NCBI GenBank assembly: GCA_964517495.1 | Contig: CAZFER010000019.1 | Coordinates: 19,835-83,834, forward strand | Reading direction: 5' to 3' | Source of the DNA: CAZFER01 sp964517495 | GTDB lineage: Bacteria; Hinthialibacterota; Hinthialibacteria; Hinthialibacterales; Hinthialibacteraceae | DNA length: 64,000 bases | Shown here: piece by piece, positions 55,321-64,000 of the stretch | How the letters are laid out: every line of letters starts with the position of its first letter | How positions within the stretch are numbered: position 1 is the first letter of the stretch | Program-made: the position numbers and the translations under genes | The notes under the pieces: model-generated | Told to the model about the DNA's origin: nothing | Seen by the model: the letters and a program-made list of their open reading frames with translations, nothing else | Database searches by the model: none

Positions 55321-57711
55321 TCAGGAATTCAAAATCATATCCGCGCGTTGTTTGTACATTAGTCCATAAAACATCTGCAAATAACGCTGGGTTTCTTTCC
55401 GTTGAAGGTTGGTGGCGTGTTTCCAGAAGCCATAGATTCGCGAGAGCGACATGAGCCGTTCGGCGTAGAGTTTCCAGTTATAACGGCTCTTGATTCGCTG
55501 AATGGCACCATTGGAGATGGTATCCCATTCCGACATATCACGTTGGCAACGCTCGATAAAATCGGCCATCTTGTTTGCCGATTCCAACCCGTGGTTTGGA
55601 TCGATGTGATACCCTGAATACCCCTCAAGGATAATCTCCTGTGGACCGCCATAACTGGTGGCAAAGGTCGGCAGGCCGGAACTCATGGCTTCGATCACCG
55701 TCAGCCCAAACGCCTCAAACAAAGCCGGTTGAACAAAGGCTCCCTTTAAATCGGCAATATAACGATATAACTCACCTACAAAGTTCTTTTGCAATTGCGC
55801 GCCAATCCAACGGATTTTATCATCCAAGTGGTAATGAGTCATCAAGTCATGCATGCGGTGAATCTGTTCCTGTTCCTCATAATCCGACGAGCGGTTCGCA
55901 TCAGTGTACCCCCCCACAATCACCAAATTCGCCAGCTCTTGCAAGCGCTCGCATTGGCCATACCATTCCACCAGACCGGTTAAATTCTTGATGCGGTCCA
56001 TTCGAGATAAGCTAAAGAGGATGGTTTTTTCACCTTTTTGAATCAATCCACGACAATCAGGATAATCTTCCGAAAAAAGCATGCGATGAATCTCTTCATG
56101 TAAATTACTCAAGCGGTGGTCATTTTCCCAATAGGGAAAAAACACATCAGGATCAGCGCCCGGTGAGACGATATTGAATTTTGGATCAAACACATTGATC
56201 CCGTTTTTTACCCGATACAATCCCGGCATGGTAAAGGTGGAATAACTTTCGTACTGCCCCACCACATCCGAGTTGCCAACAATCTCTTGATACGTACTGG
56301 TTATAATAAAATCTGCGGTATTCATCGAAATAAGATCCGCGGTAAATTGGCAGGAAAAGTGATACTGATCTTCCAGATTCATCCAATAAAGATCAGAGTA
56401 CAGATACTTGGTCTTTTCCAACGCATGGGCGATATTACATTGTGATACATTCAACCGTTCAGCAAGCAAAGTTGCCACTAAATTCCCGTCAGAATAATTT
56501 CCAATAATCAAGTCTGGCCGTGTTCCCAATTGCGCGAGTATTTCACGTTCCGCGTCAATTGAAAATTGCTCCAAATAGGGCCATATACGAAAACGTGATA
56601 TCCACTGGGGAATGATATCGCCGTTTTCATTCCGAAAAGGAATTCGGACAATCGTAGCATTTTGGGTTCCGGATATGGGTTCCAGTGGTTCATCACACGA
56701 TGTTCCATCCGATTCCGGAATAAGCCGGGTCATCACGATAATTTTGGATTCCATGTCGATGCCTTGTTCCCACAAGCGCTCATTCATCTCATTTTCAAGC
56801 GCTTTGACCTGATCCAATATATAAATCACCTGCCCCCCGGTATCTGGCTTGCCCAGTACATTGGTTTGCCCAAAATAACCATGAGGCGATAGTATCACCA
56901 CGTTAAAGATCATGGGAATTCGACTCAGAAATTCGCTTAAACGATTATGGTCCGGGGCTTCCCAAATGTCAGACAATAAATAAAGCGTGTCAAGCATTCG
57001 TCTTACAGTTCGTCCCCACCCCAATTCAAATCCCATCTCCTGCATGGTATGGGCGACCATATCCCACTCGGTATCTCCAGAAAATTGGGATAAATAGTCT
57101 TGTGCCCGGGTCAAGGCCTGCTGCAACTGAGAAATATTTTGGATACGATCGTTCAGCATCAGGGGTTGCCCCTGACATTCATGAACCCGTAAAAAATTGA
57201 ACAACAACTTCCCATCCTTCGCAGGATCGCTGAATAAGTTATTGCTCAAATGGCGGTTTAAAAATTCCACCCCGCGCCCAATGGATCGCGCTTCCTTTAA
57301 TTTGGGAAACTCCCGGTTGAATGGTTGGAGGTCTATTTCAAGGACCCAATCATCCGCACCAGCCTGAGGATTGACCAATCGCTCCTTGATATGCAGAAAT
57401 TCTGAAGCACTCATTTCATCGCAATGCATACTTTCCATATGAAAACGAATATAAATCCACACCCCAATCCGGGGACGATAGGCAAAACTGATCCACGGCG
57501 ATTGTATAACCGCTTCCTGTGAATGATGCATCAAATGGCCAAACGCAGTTGATTTAATCATGCGGTTTGAATCGTCTTCACAAAATTGCTTAAATTCGTC
57601 ATAAATATCTGACCGAAGAAGAAAGGGCCGTTCCAACCCAGTCAACTGTCGCAGAAAAACATAGATTACATTGCGATGTTCATTGATAGCGTTCTGTATT
57701 TCCTGAATCAT
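55321..57711 (-). CDS. sus: Sucrose synthase
   Basis: 796-aa GT4-type glycosyltransferase that reversibly makes sucrose from UDP- or ADP-glucose and fructose. The N-terminal 250 residues are the sucrose-synthase regulatory region. The GT-B domain begins with YFGQTNVLGKPDTGGQVIYI (about residue 275), nearly invariant in the family, and includes LEKTKYLYSDLYW. The sugar-nucleotide part has FSLSRMDRIKN and the E-x7-E motif in FEAFGLTVIEAMSSG. Length matches plant and cyanobacterial enzymes (about 800). The ATG overlaps the stop of the sucrose-phosphate synthase gene by 4 nt (ATGA), so translation is coupled. In bacteria it usually works in sucrose breakdown to nucleotide sugars. Confidence 0.93.
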   Translation of the reverse strand: MIQEIQNAINEHRNVIYVFLRQLTGLERPFLLRSDIYDEFKQFCEDDSNRMIKSTAFGHLMHHSQEAVIQSPWISFAYRPRIGVWIYIRFHMESMHCDEMSASEFLHIKERLVNPQAGADDWVLEIDLQPFNREFPKLKEARSIGRGVEFLNRHLSNNLFSDPAKDGKLLFNFLRVHECQGQPLMLNDRIQNISQLQQALTRAQDYLSQFSGDTEWDMVAHTMQEMGFELGWGRTVRRMLDTLYLLSDIWEAPDHNRLSEFLSRIPMIFNVVILSPHGYFGQTNVLGKPDTGGQVIYILDQVKALENEMNERLWEQGIDMESKIIVMTRLIPESDGTSCDEPLEPISGTQNATIVRIPFRNENGDIIPQWISRFRIWPYLEQFSIDAEREILAQLGTRPDLIIGNYSDGNLVATLLAERLNVSQCNIAHALEKTKYLYSDLYWMNLEDQYHFSCQFTADLISMNTADFIITSTYQEIVGNSDVVGQYESYSTFTMPGLYRVKNGINVFDPKFNIVSPGADPDVFFPYWENDHRLSNLHEEIHRMLFSEDYPDCRGLIQKGEKTILFSLSRMDRIKNLTGLVEWYGQCERLQELANLVIVGGYTDANRSSDYEEQEQIHRMHDLMTHYHLDDKIRWIGAQLQKNFVGELYRYIADLKGAFVQPALFEAFGLTVIEAMSSGLPTFATSYGGPQEIILEGYSGYHIDPNHGLESANKMADFIERCQRDMSEWDTISNGAIQRIKSRYNWKLYAERLMSLSRIYGFWKHATNLQRKETQRYLQMFYGLMYKQRADMILNS

Positions 57712-59888
57712 ACATCCTCCATTTTGGGGTTCTTGACGTTGCCTAAGAAGTCAAAGTATTCGATTCCTTCCAAAATACCAGCTGCAGAGTGGGCTTCAGC
57801 GAAATAAACGGTGGGGTTCTTTTTTAAGTTTTTCAACTCCTTGCTGTAATTCCCCACCACAATGGATAACGAGTGCCCTTTCAGCATATCTTCATCGTTT
57901 CCTGATCCCCCGGCAGTCAATATCCGTTCCATGGGAATACCCCAGCGGCTGGCCAAATACCAAATAGCCAAACCTTTGGAAGCGCGCAAGGGTATAAAAT
58001 CCAGATATTGCTGCAGCGAATAAATCACTTTAACCACAAACTGATTTTCTCTCATCATGCGTATTATTTCACGCCGTTTGGGGGCTATGCTCGGATCGAT
58101 ATAATAACTGATTTTATGATCACTCTGATTTTCCGGCGGTTGTAATTCTATCCCAGGCAGAGTGGAAACAAAATCTTTGAGTTGCTCTGGTTTCCATTTA
58201 TAGTTTAAATGTTTTTCCCATCCCCGATCCAGTTTTAAGTCGTCACCATAATTGATTTCTGTACCGACAGATGTAATCAATAAATCAGGGCGTGGAACAT
58301 TGATTTCTTCAAGAATACCCGTAGCACTTTCCAGGGTGCGGCCGGTCGCGATCCCAAAGCCAACATTATCCTTGCTTTCCTCAATCCTTTTAACCAGCTC
58401 GTCCAAAGCCTCCTGGTCACCCAACAATGTGTTGTCGATGTCAGTAATTAACAACCGGTCCGCATTTAACAACCGCTTTCCTGTGGAAACCCAGAATGGT
58501 GAAACCAATTGTTCCTGCGTATGTTTTTTGATTTGTTCCAAATAGGTTTCGGTATGACTCTCCCACGAATAATGCTTCTTGACACCCGCGAGGCCACTTT
58601 GAGCAAATTGCTGCCATTTTCGCGGATCGGTAATAATCGAATGGATAGCTTCCGCAATCTCTTGGGGGTTGAGTGGATCAATGAGAATTCCATTCTGACA
58701 ATGCCTCACAATATCACGCGGCCCTCCATCGTTGGTGGCTACAATGGGAACCCCACTGGCTGCTGCTTCAATAAGGGTCAGGCCAAAAGGTTCCGTCAAG
58801 GCGGGATTAACAAACACTCCCCCTGTTTTGGCGCACATACAGTATAAATTCGGAACATCCTCGGATTGATGGGTTTTTGGATAGGCCACCCGGCCATATA
58901 AATCATACTTATCAATTAGATAAAATATATTCCTGATAACGCCTCGCGCTCCTGTGTCCAGGTGTTTTAAATCATCCCGGTTTCCTGCCACGATAACAAG
59001 ATTGGCCTTCTCCTTCAAATCCGGATGTTGCGCATAGGCCTGAATCAGTGAGGCGATGTTTTTGCGTTCATCCGCTCTGGAGATGGCGAGAACCATCGGT
59101 TTTTCCGGTTCTCTCAAGAATTTTTTCAACCGTTCAAAATAAGAGTAATATTCCAGCGGCTGCTTTGATGGACTGAATCGGGATAAATCCGTCCCTGGCG
59201 GAATGACATCCATCTTTATCGGTTGATAGCGTTGATAGACTTTATACTGCTCTTCCACTTCCTGGTTGGTGCTGGCAACCACCATGGAGGCGGATTCCAA
59301 GGCCAGTTCTTCTGCCTCTATACGTTCTGTAATGTGATATTGCTCTTCGATGCGTTTTTCAGACATCCCATGGTCAATAAGGCGTTTCCGCTTTGTCCGC
59401 CCCAATGAATGGCCGGTGAATACCAAGGGAATCCCCAATAGATGAGAAAGTTTGGAACCCACATACCCGGCATCCGCATAATGGGCATGAATGATGTCGG
59501 GCATACGCTTGATTTTACGAAAATACTTTAATATCTCATTGGCGAATTCATCCAAATACGGCCAAAGCACTTCTTTACGCAAATAGCGTTTGGGGCCACA
59601 GGGTTTTCGAATAATTTGAGCACCCGATCCTAAATCTTCCACCTCTTCTTCATAATCAGAATCGACTTTTTTATCGAAGATTTGCCGAGTGATCAAGTCA
59701 ACTTTATCCACGTCTTCTTGTTGAGATAGCGTTTTTGCCAACTCAACAACATACAACACTTGCCCGCCGGTATCTGCATCACGGCCTAATTCAATTTTTT
59801 TACCCCGAACCAACCCATGTACACTGATCATCGCAATATACAACGTGTCATTTGACAGAGTTGCATAATTGTTCATATTCGTTTTCAT
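57708..59888 (-). CDS. sps: Sucrose-phosphate synthase with phosphatase-like domain
   Basis: 726 aa. Residues about 15-460 are a GT4 enzyme: SVHGLVRGKKIELGRDADTG at the start, GHSLGRTKRKRL, VIPPGTDLSRFSP and EPFGLTLIEAAASG. Residues about 470-715 are a HAD-type sucrose-phosphate-phosphatase domain that keeps DIDNT (D about 480, D-x-D-x-T), GIATGR and GGSGNDEDML. So one chain may both make sucrose-6-phosphate and hydrolyse it, as in some cyanobacteria. The start is preceded by AAAGGA at a long spacing; the second ATG (residue 5) is an alternative. Cotranscribed with sucrose synthase; the pair suggests sucrose as osmolyte or carbon store. Confidence 0.92.
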   Translation of the reverse strand: MKTNMNNYATLSNDTLYIAMISVHGLVRGKKIELGRDADTGGQVLYVVELAKTLSQQEDVDKVDLITRQIFDKKVDSDYEEEVEDLGSGAQIIRKPCGPKRYLRKEVLWPYLDEFANEILKYFRKIKRMPDIIHAHYADAGYVGSKLSHLLGIPLVFTGHSLGRTKRKRLIDHGMSEKRIEEQYHITERIEAEELALESASMVVASTNQEVEEQYKVYQRYQPIKMDVIPPGTDLSRFSPSKQPLEYYSYFERLKKFLREPEKPMVLAISRADERKNIASLIQAYAQHPDLKEKANLVIVAGNRDDLKHLDTGARGVIRNIFYLIDKYDLYGRVAYPKTHQSEDVPNLYCMCAKTGGVFVNPALTEPFGLTLIEAAASGVPIVATNDGGPRDIVRHCQNGILIDPLNPQEIAEAIHSIITDPRKWQQFAQSGLAGVKKHYSWESHTETYLEQIKKHTQEQLVSPFWVSTGKRLLNADRLLITDIDNTLLGDQEALDELVKRIEESKDNVGFGIATGRTLESATGILEEINVPRPDLLITSVGTEINYGDDLKLDRGWEKHLNYKWKPEQLKDFVSTLPGIELQPPENQSDHKISYYIDPSIAPKRREIIRMMRENQFVVKVIYSLQQYLDFIPLRASKGLAIWYLASRWGIPMERILTAGGSGNDEDMLKGHSLSIVVGNYSKELKNLKKNPTVYFAEAHSAAGILEGIEYFDFLGNVKNPKMEDV

Positions 59889-60295
59889 TCGAAATTATTC
59901 CTTTCGAAAGTCATATTAATCAACAACTTAGAACCAGTAGTATTCACTCTTTGGGAAAGAGAATACAATTCCATCTCATAAAAAGTATAATGTTACAAAT
60001 CCGTACCTCAATAGTTTGAACTTCAATCAATGAAAACCAATTTTTTGTGTTTAAATCAGTTAGGTGATTAAGTAATATGTCGAAAATGTTTCAATTTACG
60101 TCATGTGGTCGATTATGTTCCTTGAAAGATTGGAATTATATCCAAATAAAATTAATAAACTTTTCTTCAACTTTCAACTTGTAATGTTTTGTAATGTATT
60201 CTATAATGAATGCTAAAATATGTTTCAATATATATATTAATAAAATAGGGTCTCGTTGAGGGATATAATTCATCTTGAAGACAGAGGATATTAAG
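59889..60295. other. AT-rich region between divergent genes
   Basis: 407 nt with no gene. It holds the promoter listed next and must contain the sucrose-operon promoter on the other strand, which I could not define. Confidence 0.5.
60179..60207 (+). promoter_or_regulatory. Promoter upstream of the Cys-rich orphan gene
   Basis: TTGTAA (60179-60184), a 17-nt spacer and TATAAT (60202-60207). The transcript would have a leader of about 80 nt before ATG 60296. Confidence 0.5.
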
Positions 60296-60865
60296 ATGCC
60301 AGTTCAAAAACAAACTCAACGAAAACATCTGCAATGTGTGGTTTGTGGCCAGGGATTCATGTCCACCTTTGATGAAAAGTTGGGTGTTTATCCGGTTTAT
60401 CATTCCAAATCCAAGACAGAGTTTTTGTCATGTGAATCACAATTTTTCGAAATGTTGCTCAAATTGTACAAATGTTTACATTCTTCTGAAACCAGCAAAC
60501 AGATGAATGAGCTAATGAATGATGCCGATTGGGGCATTATTCTGCTCAAACGTGAATTCCTCATGTGGTGTTTGACCTGTGGATATTTAACATTGGACAA
60601 TTTGAAGCGAATTATTGTTCCTCCCGCGATTGACGATTTTACCAAAGATTTGCTGAGTACTCATAAGTTAAACGATCCGAACTATATACCTCAAGCGATG
60701 GATTATCTGAAATCGGCTTTTCACCATTTGAAGGATGAATTGCACCCCACCAATGTGAATGAATTTGATAATTTGAACCCCCAAAAAGAACTCGCTCCAG
60801 AAGCCCACAAATCAGTAAGAATGCACACGGTTGACCTGATTGGGATTTCTCAAAGGAACTCATAA
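60296..60865 (+). CDS. Orphan protein with Cys pairs
   Basis: 189 aa from ATG 60296 (ribosome site AGAGGA); the frame begins earlier at a TTG without a site. CVVCGQGF near residue 14 and WCLTCGYL near residue 90 are two CxxC pairs that could form one zinc site. The middle is mixed helix; the last 60 residues are acidic and polar. No family recognised. It is a single gene with its own promoter and converges with the Gfo/Idh/MocA gene. Confidence 0.55.
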   Translation: MPVQKQTQRKHLQCVVCGQGFMSTFDEKLGVYPVYHSKSKTEFLSCESQFFEMLLKLYKCLHSSETSKQMNELMNDADWGIILLKREFLMWCLTCGYLTLDNLKRIIVPPAIDDFTKDLLSTHKLNDPNYIPQAMDYLKSAFHHLKDELHPTNVNEFDNLNPQKELAPEAHKSVRMHTVDLIGISQRNS

Positions 60866-60935
60866 TATTAAGGATAGGTTCATTCTCATCATTGAAAATA
60901 AACAGATGGGTTTTTATTGTTTATCAAAATGGTCA

Positions 60936-62444
60936 TCATAATTCCCAACCTTTCCGGTATTTGCGGTACATCAACTCATTGGCTTTGGATGAGTTGGTGA
61001 ATTCGCGTTGTTTTGCGTTCCAATACAGCTTTTCATTGACCCGCAAGGCAATATTTCCAAGTGCGATAGTTTGGCTAAAGTCTTTGGCATCATTAAAGTT
61101 AGCGCCGGAGGGTTTACCTCCTTTACACGCTCGAAGCCATTGATCCAGTTCATCGATGGGGCGAGGCAAGTATGGATCAGGTGGATTAAAGGCCTCCATC
61201 TTCTTTTTGGGAATCAATCGCGGATCGCCTCCACTGAAATCAGCCAGGATTTTGCCTTCATCACCGATGAATAAGAGTCCCTCATTGGGCATAGATTCAC
61301 CATCTTCTACCAATTCTTTTGGCATGGGTGGGCGCAAGCCGCCGTCATACCAATAGAGGGAGAGTTCCGGCATATCCTCGCGGGCGGGGAATTCCCAGTG
61401 GATGGTTGATGCGCGGGGATAGGAAATCATGTTATCTTGTTTTTCCCACAAGTGACTGACAATTTCCCAATATTGGCTACGGCTGGCTTCGATTGATTTG
61501 GGTGATCCTAACTTCATGATTTTAAAGATTTGATAGAAGCTATAGTGTCCCATATCACCCAAAGCACCTGCCCCGAAATCATACCAGCCGCGAAAGACGG
61601 CGTGGGTCAATGTGGGATGGTAGGGGCGATGGGGTACGGGTCCCAGCCATAAATCCCAATCCAACCCTTCGGGGATGGGTGGTGTTTCAGACGGATATTG
61701 GGTCATCCCTTGTGGCCAGAAGGGGCGTGATGACCAGTTATGAACTTCACGAACAGGGCCAATGGCTCCATTCCAGATCCATTCGCATATGGTGGCCGTG
61801 CTTTTATTCGAGGCCGCGCAGAAGAGGTGGGTGGCAAGACCGGTTTCTTTGGCTTTATCGGCTGCCAGATGAATTTCGTTAAGCACATTGGAGATCGGTT
61901 TATGGGTGATGGCGTGCTTGCCTTTGTTGATGGCCGCCAGCGCGACAGTTGCGTGGAGGTGATCGGGAGTCATGATATATACAGCATCGATATCCTCTTC
62001 ATTTTCAAGCACTTCACGAAAATCCCGATAGGCCTTGCATCCGCTATATTGGCCAGACGGTTTGTTTTTGGCGTAATAGCCCTCGACAATTTCCTGTCCC
62101 ACTTTGCGGCCACAACGGCATCCTTTGATCCCTTCACCCCATTTGGGTTCACCGAGGAAATCGCGTACTTTATTGCGAATTTCATTGCGGGACCATTCGA
62201 TGTAATCGTTGCTATCCTCATTGGGATCACACACGCAGGCGATGTGTACATCGGGATTGGGCAGCGCTCGCATGAGTTGACGAACGCCTTGGGTTCCGGT
62301 TCCGATATAGGCAATGTTAACTTTATCGTTTGGTGAGACGAGTTTTTCACCTCCTAAAACAGAACGTGGAATGATGCTTAGTGCGGTGATCGGCGCAGAT
62401 GCTTTTAAAAATTGGCGGCGAGTTGGTTTTGAGTATTTTCCCAT
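60936..62444 (-). CDS. Tat-exported Gfo/Idh/MocA oxidoreductase
   Basis: 502 aa. Tat signal TRRQFLKASAPITALSIIP (residues 8-26). The NAD(P)-binding Rossmann domain starts with NIAYIGTGTQGVRQL (GxGxxG), with ITHKPISN in place of the usual EKP motif. The C-terminal alpha/beta substrate domain includes AVFRGWYDFGAGALGDMGHY and ends ANELMYRKYRKGWEL. About 50 residues are inserted after CVCDPNEDS, with CRCGRKVG. Exported members of this family are very common in planctomycete-type bacteria and presumed to oxidise or isomerise sugars in the periplasm. Ribosome site GGGGAG. Single gene. Confidence 0.88.
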   Translation of the reverse strand: MGKYSKPTRRQFLKASAPITALSIIPRSVLGGEKLVSPNDKVNIAYIGTGTQGVRQLMRALPNPDVHIACVCDPNEDSNDYIEWSRNEIRNKVRDFLGEPKWGEGIKGCRCGRKVGQEIVEGYYAKNKPSGQYSGCKAYRDFREVLENEEDIDAVYIMTPDHLHATVALAAINKGKHAITHKPISNVLNEIHLAADKAKETGLATHLFCAASNKSTATICEWIWNGAIGPVREVHNWSSRPFWPQGMTQYPSETPPIPEGLDWDLWLGPVPHRPYHPTLTHAVFRGWYDFGAGALGDMGHYSFYQIFKIMKLGSPKSIEASRSQYWEIVSHLWEKQDNMISYPRASTIHWEFPAREDMPELSLYWYDGGLRPPMPKELVEDGESMPNEGLLFIGDEGKILADFSGGDPRLIPKKKMEAFNPPDPYLPRPIDELDQWLRACKGGKPSGANFNDAKDFSQTIALGNIALRVNEKLYWNAKQREFTNSSKANELMYRKYRKGWEL

Positions 62445-62518
62445 TGAATCTTCTCCCCTTTTGGATTTATGTTCAATTTTTCCTTCAAGTTTTTACATCA
62501 ATTGCAATTTTACACTAC

Positions 62519-62650
62519 TCCTTCAACCCTCCCCTAACCCCTCACAGACTTGGGCTGATCTTTTCCCAATAGTATATGAATCAATCAAGATTGTGTGTTA
62601 ATCCTTCAACCCTCCCCTAACCCCTCCCAGGCTTGGGAGGGGAATGGTTT
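62519..62650. repeat. Tandem pair of CCCTCCCCTAACCCCT repeats
   Basis: CCTTCAACCCTCCCCTAACC occurs at about 62521 and again near 62602. The first copy is followed by GGCTGATCTTTTCCCAATAG, shared with 47661. The second is followed by CTCCCAGGCTTGGGAGGGGA, a palindrome. They occupy part of the 550-nt gap 62445-62994, which contains no recognisable gene; CCCCCTAAGTCCTCCCGTC follows near 62897. Confidence 0.7.
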
Positions 62651-62994
62651 CTATACCTGTTTAGCGATTTTTAAATCTCCTGTGATCCCTCTTCGTTATC
62701 GGCCAACCCACTTCTTCCCCAAGCCTGTTGGAGATACAGATGGGGTTGATCATCGGCCCCACAACTTCTGGGTAATGCGCAACACTCTTATTGGCTTATA
62801 TTATCATATATTATGGTCTTTTTGATGGTCCCATTAAAAACTAAAATGGGGTGACATTTTGTTATACACTGATGTTAATAGGTTGAGCATTTGACCCCCT
62901 AAGTCCTCCCGTCAACGGGGGGACTTTGTGGGATTTACAAAGATTATTTTGCTGACATAAAGTTTATACGGATTTTATCAGGTTAAGGAAAAAT

Positions 62995-63846
62995 ATGTCT
63001 GAGAATTCTGCATCTCCTTCTTCGATGGTATATCTAGCTAGTTTTGATCAAATTACGTTTATTCAAGATGTTACGTTTGATCAGCGGGTTGATGAACTTC
63101 CTCCACAATTGGTCATTTCACCAGGTTGTTATGGTTTTAACGGGAAAACTTATGAGTTAAAAGAAGAAGGTCTTTACCGATTTGTGTTTCCATATGAGCA
63201 AAACCAGCAACGGATTGTTTACCATTGCAATGTTGAGCGCTTGTTGTCTTCACTTGCCTGGTTGGTTGCTCATGGTACGGCAGATAATGTCAAATCGATG
63301 GATGAAAAAATCGCAAAGGCGCTTCAACATAAACTATCAATGACTTGCACACCTATTTCCCGTATTGTGAATATCATTCTCCAATCGTTGAATATTGAGT
63401 CTCGTGTTGTGCAGGGTTTTACACCGTTCGAAAAAAATGGCCATACGGCCAATGAAATCTATTTTGACCAGCATCAAAAATGGGTATTTTATGATATTGA
63501 TTTTAAATGTTATCTCACTCGTCTTGGCCAACCTCTTTCATTCAGGGAACTTATCCATTTAGCGCCCAGTGGGGATTATTCGATCCATTCAATTTCCAAT
63601 GGTGCGAAAGTGGATATTTCGCAATTTGTTTACAAGGGTTATGATTGCACATTTTTATATGAGAGCACCCAATCTGACCTTGCTTTAAAATCGTTTTACC
63701 GGCGCATGATGGTAATGCCTTTGATTGAACAGCAGAGCCGGTTCTATTTTTGTGATGACAAATTTCGCCATGATGCCGAAAGTTATTCTAAACATTATAT
63801 TTATATCTCCAAAGATGAGTTTGTAGATAAGTTTTACAGTGCGTAA
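62995..63846 (+). CDS. Transglutaminase-like protein
   Basis: 283 aa, cytoplasmic (no signal). A Cys-His-Asp arrangement typical of the transglutaminase/papain-like superfamily is visible: Cys in LSMTCTPISRIVNIILQSL (about residue 116), His in NGHTANEIYF (about 144), and Asp in WVFYDIDF (about 160). That order and spacing, plus the following strand, fit the core fold. The N-terminal 90 residues form a separate strand-rich part. The protein is an orphan here. It may be a peptidase, or an inactive relative involved in polymer modification. Ribosome site AAGGA. Confidence 0.6.
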   Translation: MSENSASPSSMVYLASFDQITFIQDVTFDQRVDELPPQLVISPGCYGFNGKTYELKEEGLYRFVFPYEQNQQRIVYHCNVERLLSSLAWLVAHGTADNVKSMDEKIAKALQHKLSMTCTPISRIVNIILQSLNIESRVVQGFTPFEKNGHTANEIYFDQHQKWVFYDIDFKCYLTRLGQPLSFRELIHLAPSGDYSIHSISNGAKVDISQFVYKGYDCTFLYESTQSDLALKSFYRRMMVMPLIEQQSRFYFCDDKFRHDAESYSKHYIYISKDEFVDKFYSA

Positions 63847-63861
63847 TTATTTGAGATACCA

Positions 63862-64000
63862 ATGGACCTGTATCACAAAGCATCAAATTTGGCCACCCTG
63901 ACGTTTATTAATAAAATTGAGAATACATTTAATAATGGCCTTTATAAAAATTTTCGTTTGGGGACGAATTCCATGATGAAGGGGGTGGGGGGTGTTGGGG
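63862..64000 (+). CDS. Possible start of a gene cut by the window end
   Basis: ATG 63862 opens a frame through to the last base: MDLYHKASNLATLTFINKIE (first 20), then more. The ribosome site is weak (GAGAT). The last 30 bases are strongly G-rich, unlike the rest, so the 3' part may be unreliable. No family can be named. Confidence 0.35.
   Translation, partial: MDLYHKASNLATLTFINKIENTFNNGLYKNFRLGTNSMMKGVGGVG

Noticed and set aside
63980..64000. G-rich stretch as a quadruplex element
   Set aside because: It touches the window edge and may be low-quality sequence; too short to judge.

Overview
The window reads as chromosomal DNA (about mid-40s % GC by eye) from a Gram-negative, heterotrophic bacterium of the planctomycete/PVC-like or neighbouring candidate-phylum type (Hydrogenedentota or Sumerlaeota would also fit). 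The reasons are a DUF1501 + PSCyt1/DUF1549/DUF1553 pair, Tat-exported sulfatases, Gfo/Idh/MocA and aldo/keto reductases, DUF6807 and DUF5107 proteins, and orphan pseudopilin-like secreted proteins. No rRNA, tRNA, CRISPR array, phage or complete insertion sequence was recognised. This assignment is inference; no marker gene is present.

Layout. 0-10 kb: a sulfatase tail, two aldo/keto reductases, a DUF6807 protein, a toroid-type secreted protein, a large AsmA-like protein and a secreted concanavalin-like protein. 10-17.6 kb: a small secreted beta protein, then a minus-strand glycan operon (membrane peptide, GH99-like protein, 106-aa protein, GH78-type rhamnosidase) and a beta-CASP MBL hydrolase. 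17.6-20.7 kb: methionine operon metY-metX-metW. 20.9-26.1 kb: hicA with a frameshifted hicB, a repeat-containing secreted protein overlapping a pseudopilin, and a DUF4411 PIN/ImmA-IrrE pair. 26.4-34.1 kb: small genes, an SSS symporter with an enlarged DUF4212 subunit, a nucleoside-hydrolase-like protein, a frameshifted beta-helix gene, a YdjM-like protein and a PIN-domain pair. 34.1-47.5 kb: DUF5107-TPR protein, pseudopilin, the DUF1501/DUF1553 pair, an NfeD-flotillin operon and a sulfatase.

48.0-55.0 kb is the most distinctive region. A well-formed promoter precedes five co-directional genes: a two-cluster ferredoxin protein, a radical SAM protein, a DUF116::polyprenyl synthase fusion, a prenyltransferase-beta-like toroid lacking zinc ligands, and a class II (DxDDTA) squalene-hopene-cyclase-like enzyme. 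The last three overlap or touch. Together they look like a self-contained isoprenoid pathway: chain assembly, cyclisation and radical modification. No squalene-making genes are nearby, so the product is probably not an ordinary hopanoid. 55.3-59.9 kb holds a sucrose synthase/sucrose-phosphate synthase operon. The window ends with an orphan Cys-rich protein, a Gfo/Idh/MocA oxidoreductase and a transglutaminase-like protein.

Intergenic spaces are filled with several families of short palindromic (REP-like) repeats, many lying between convergent genes. Two genes (hicB, beta-helix) carry single-base frameshifts that may be real or assembly errors. Two unrelated secreted proteins share a C-terminal tail of the form E-T-x-(I/V)-P-N-W, which may be a sorting signal.
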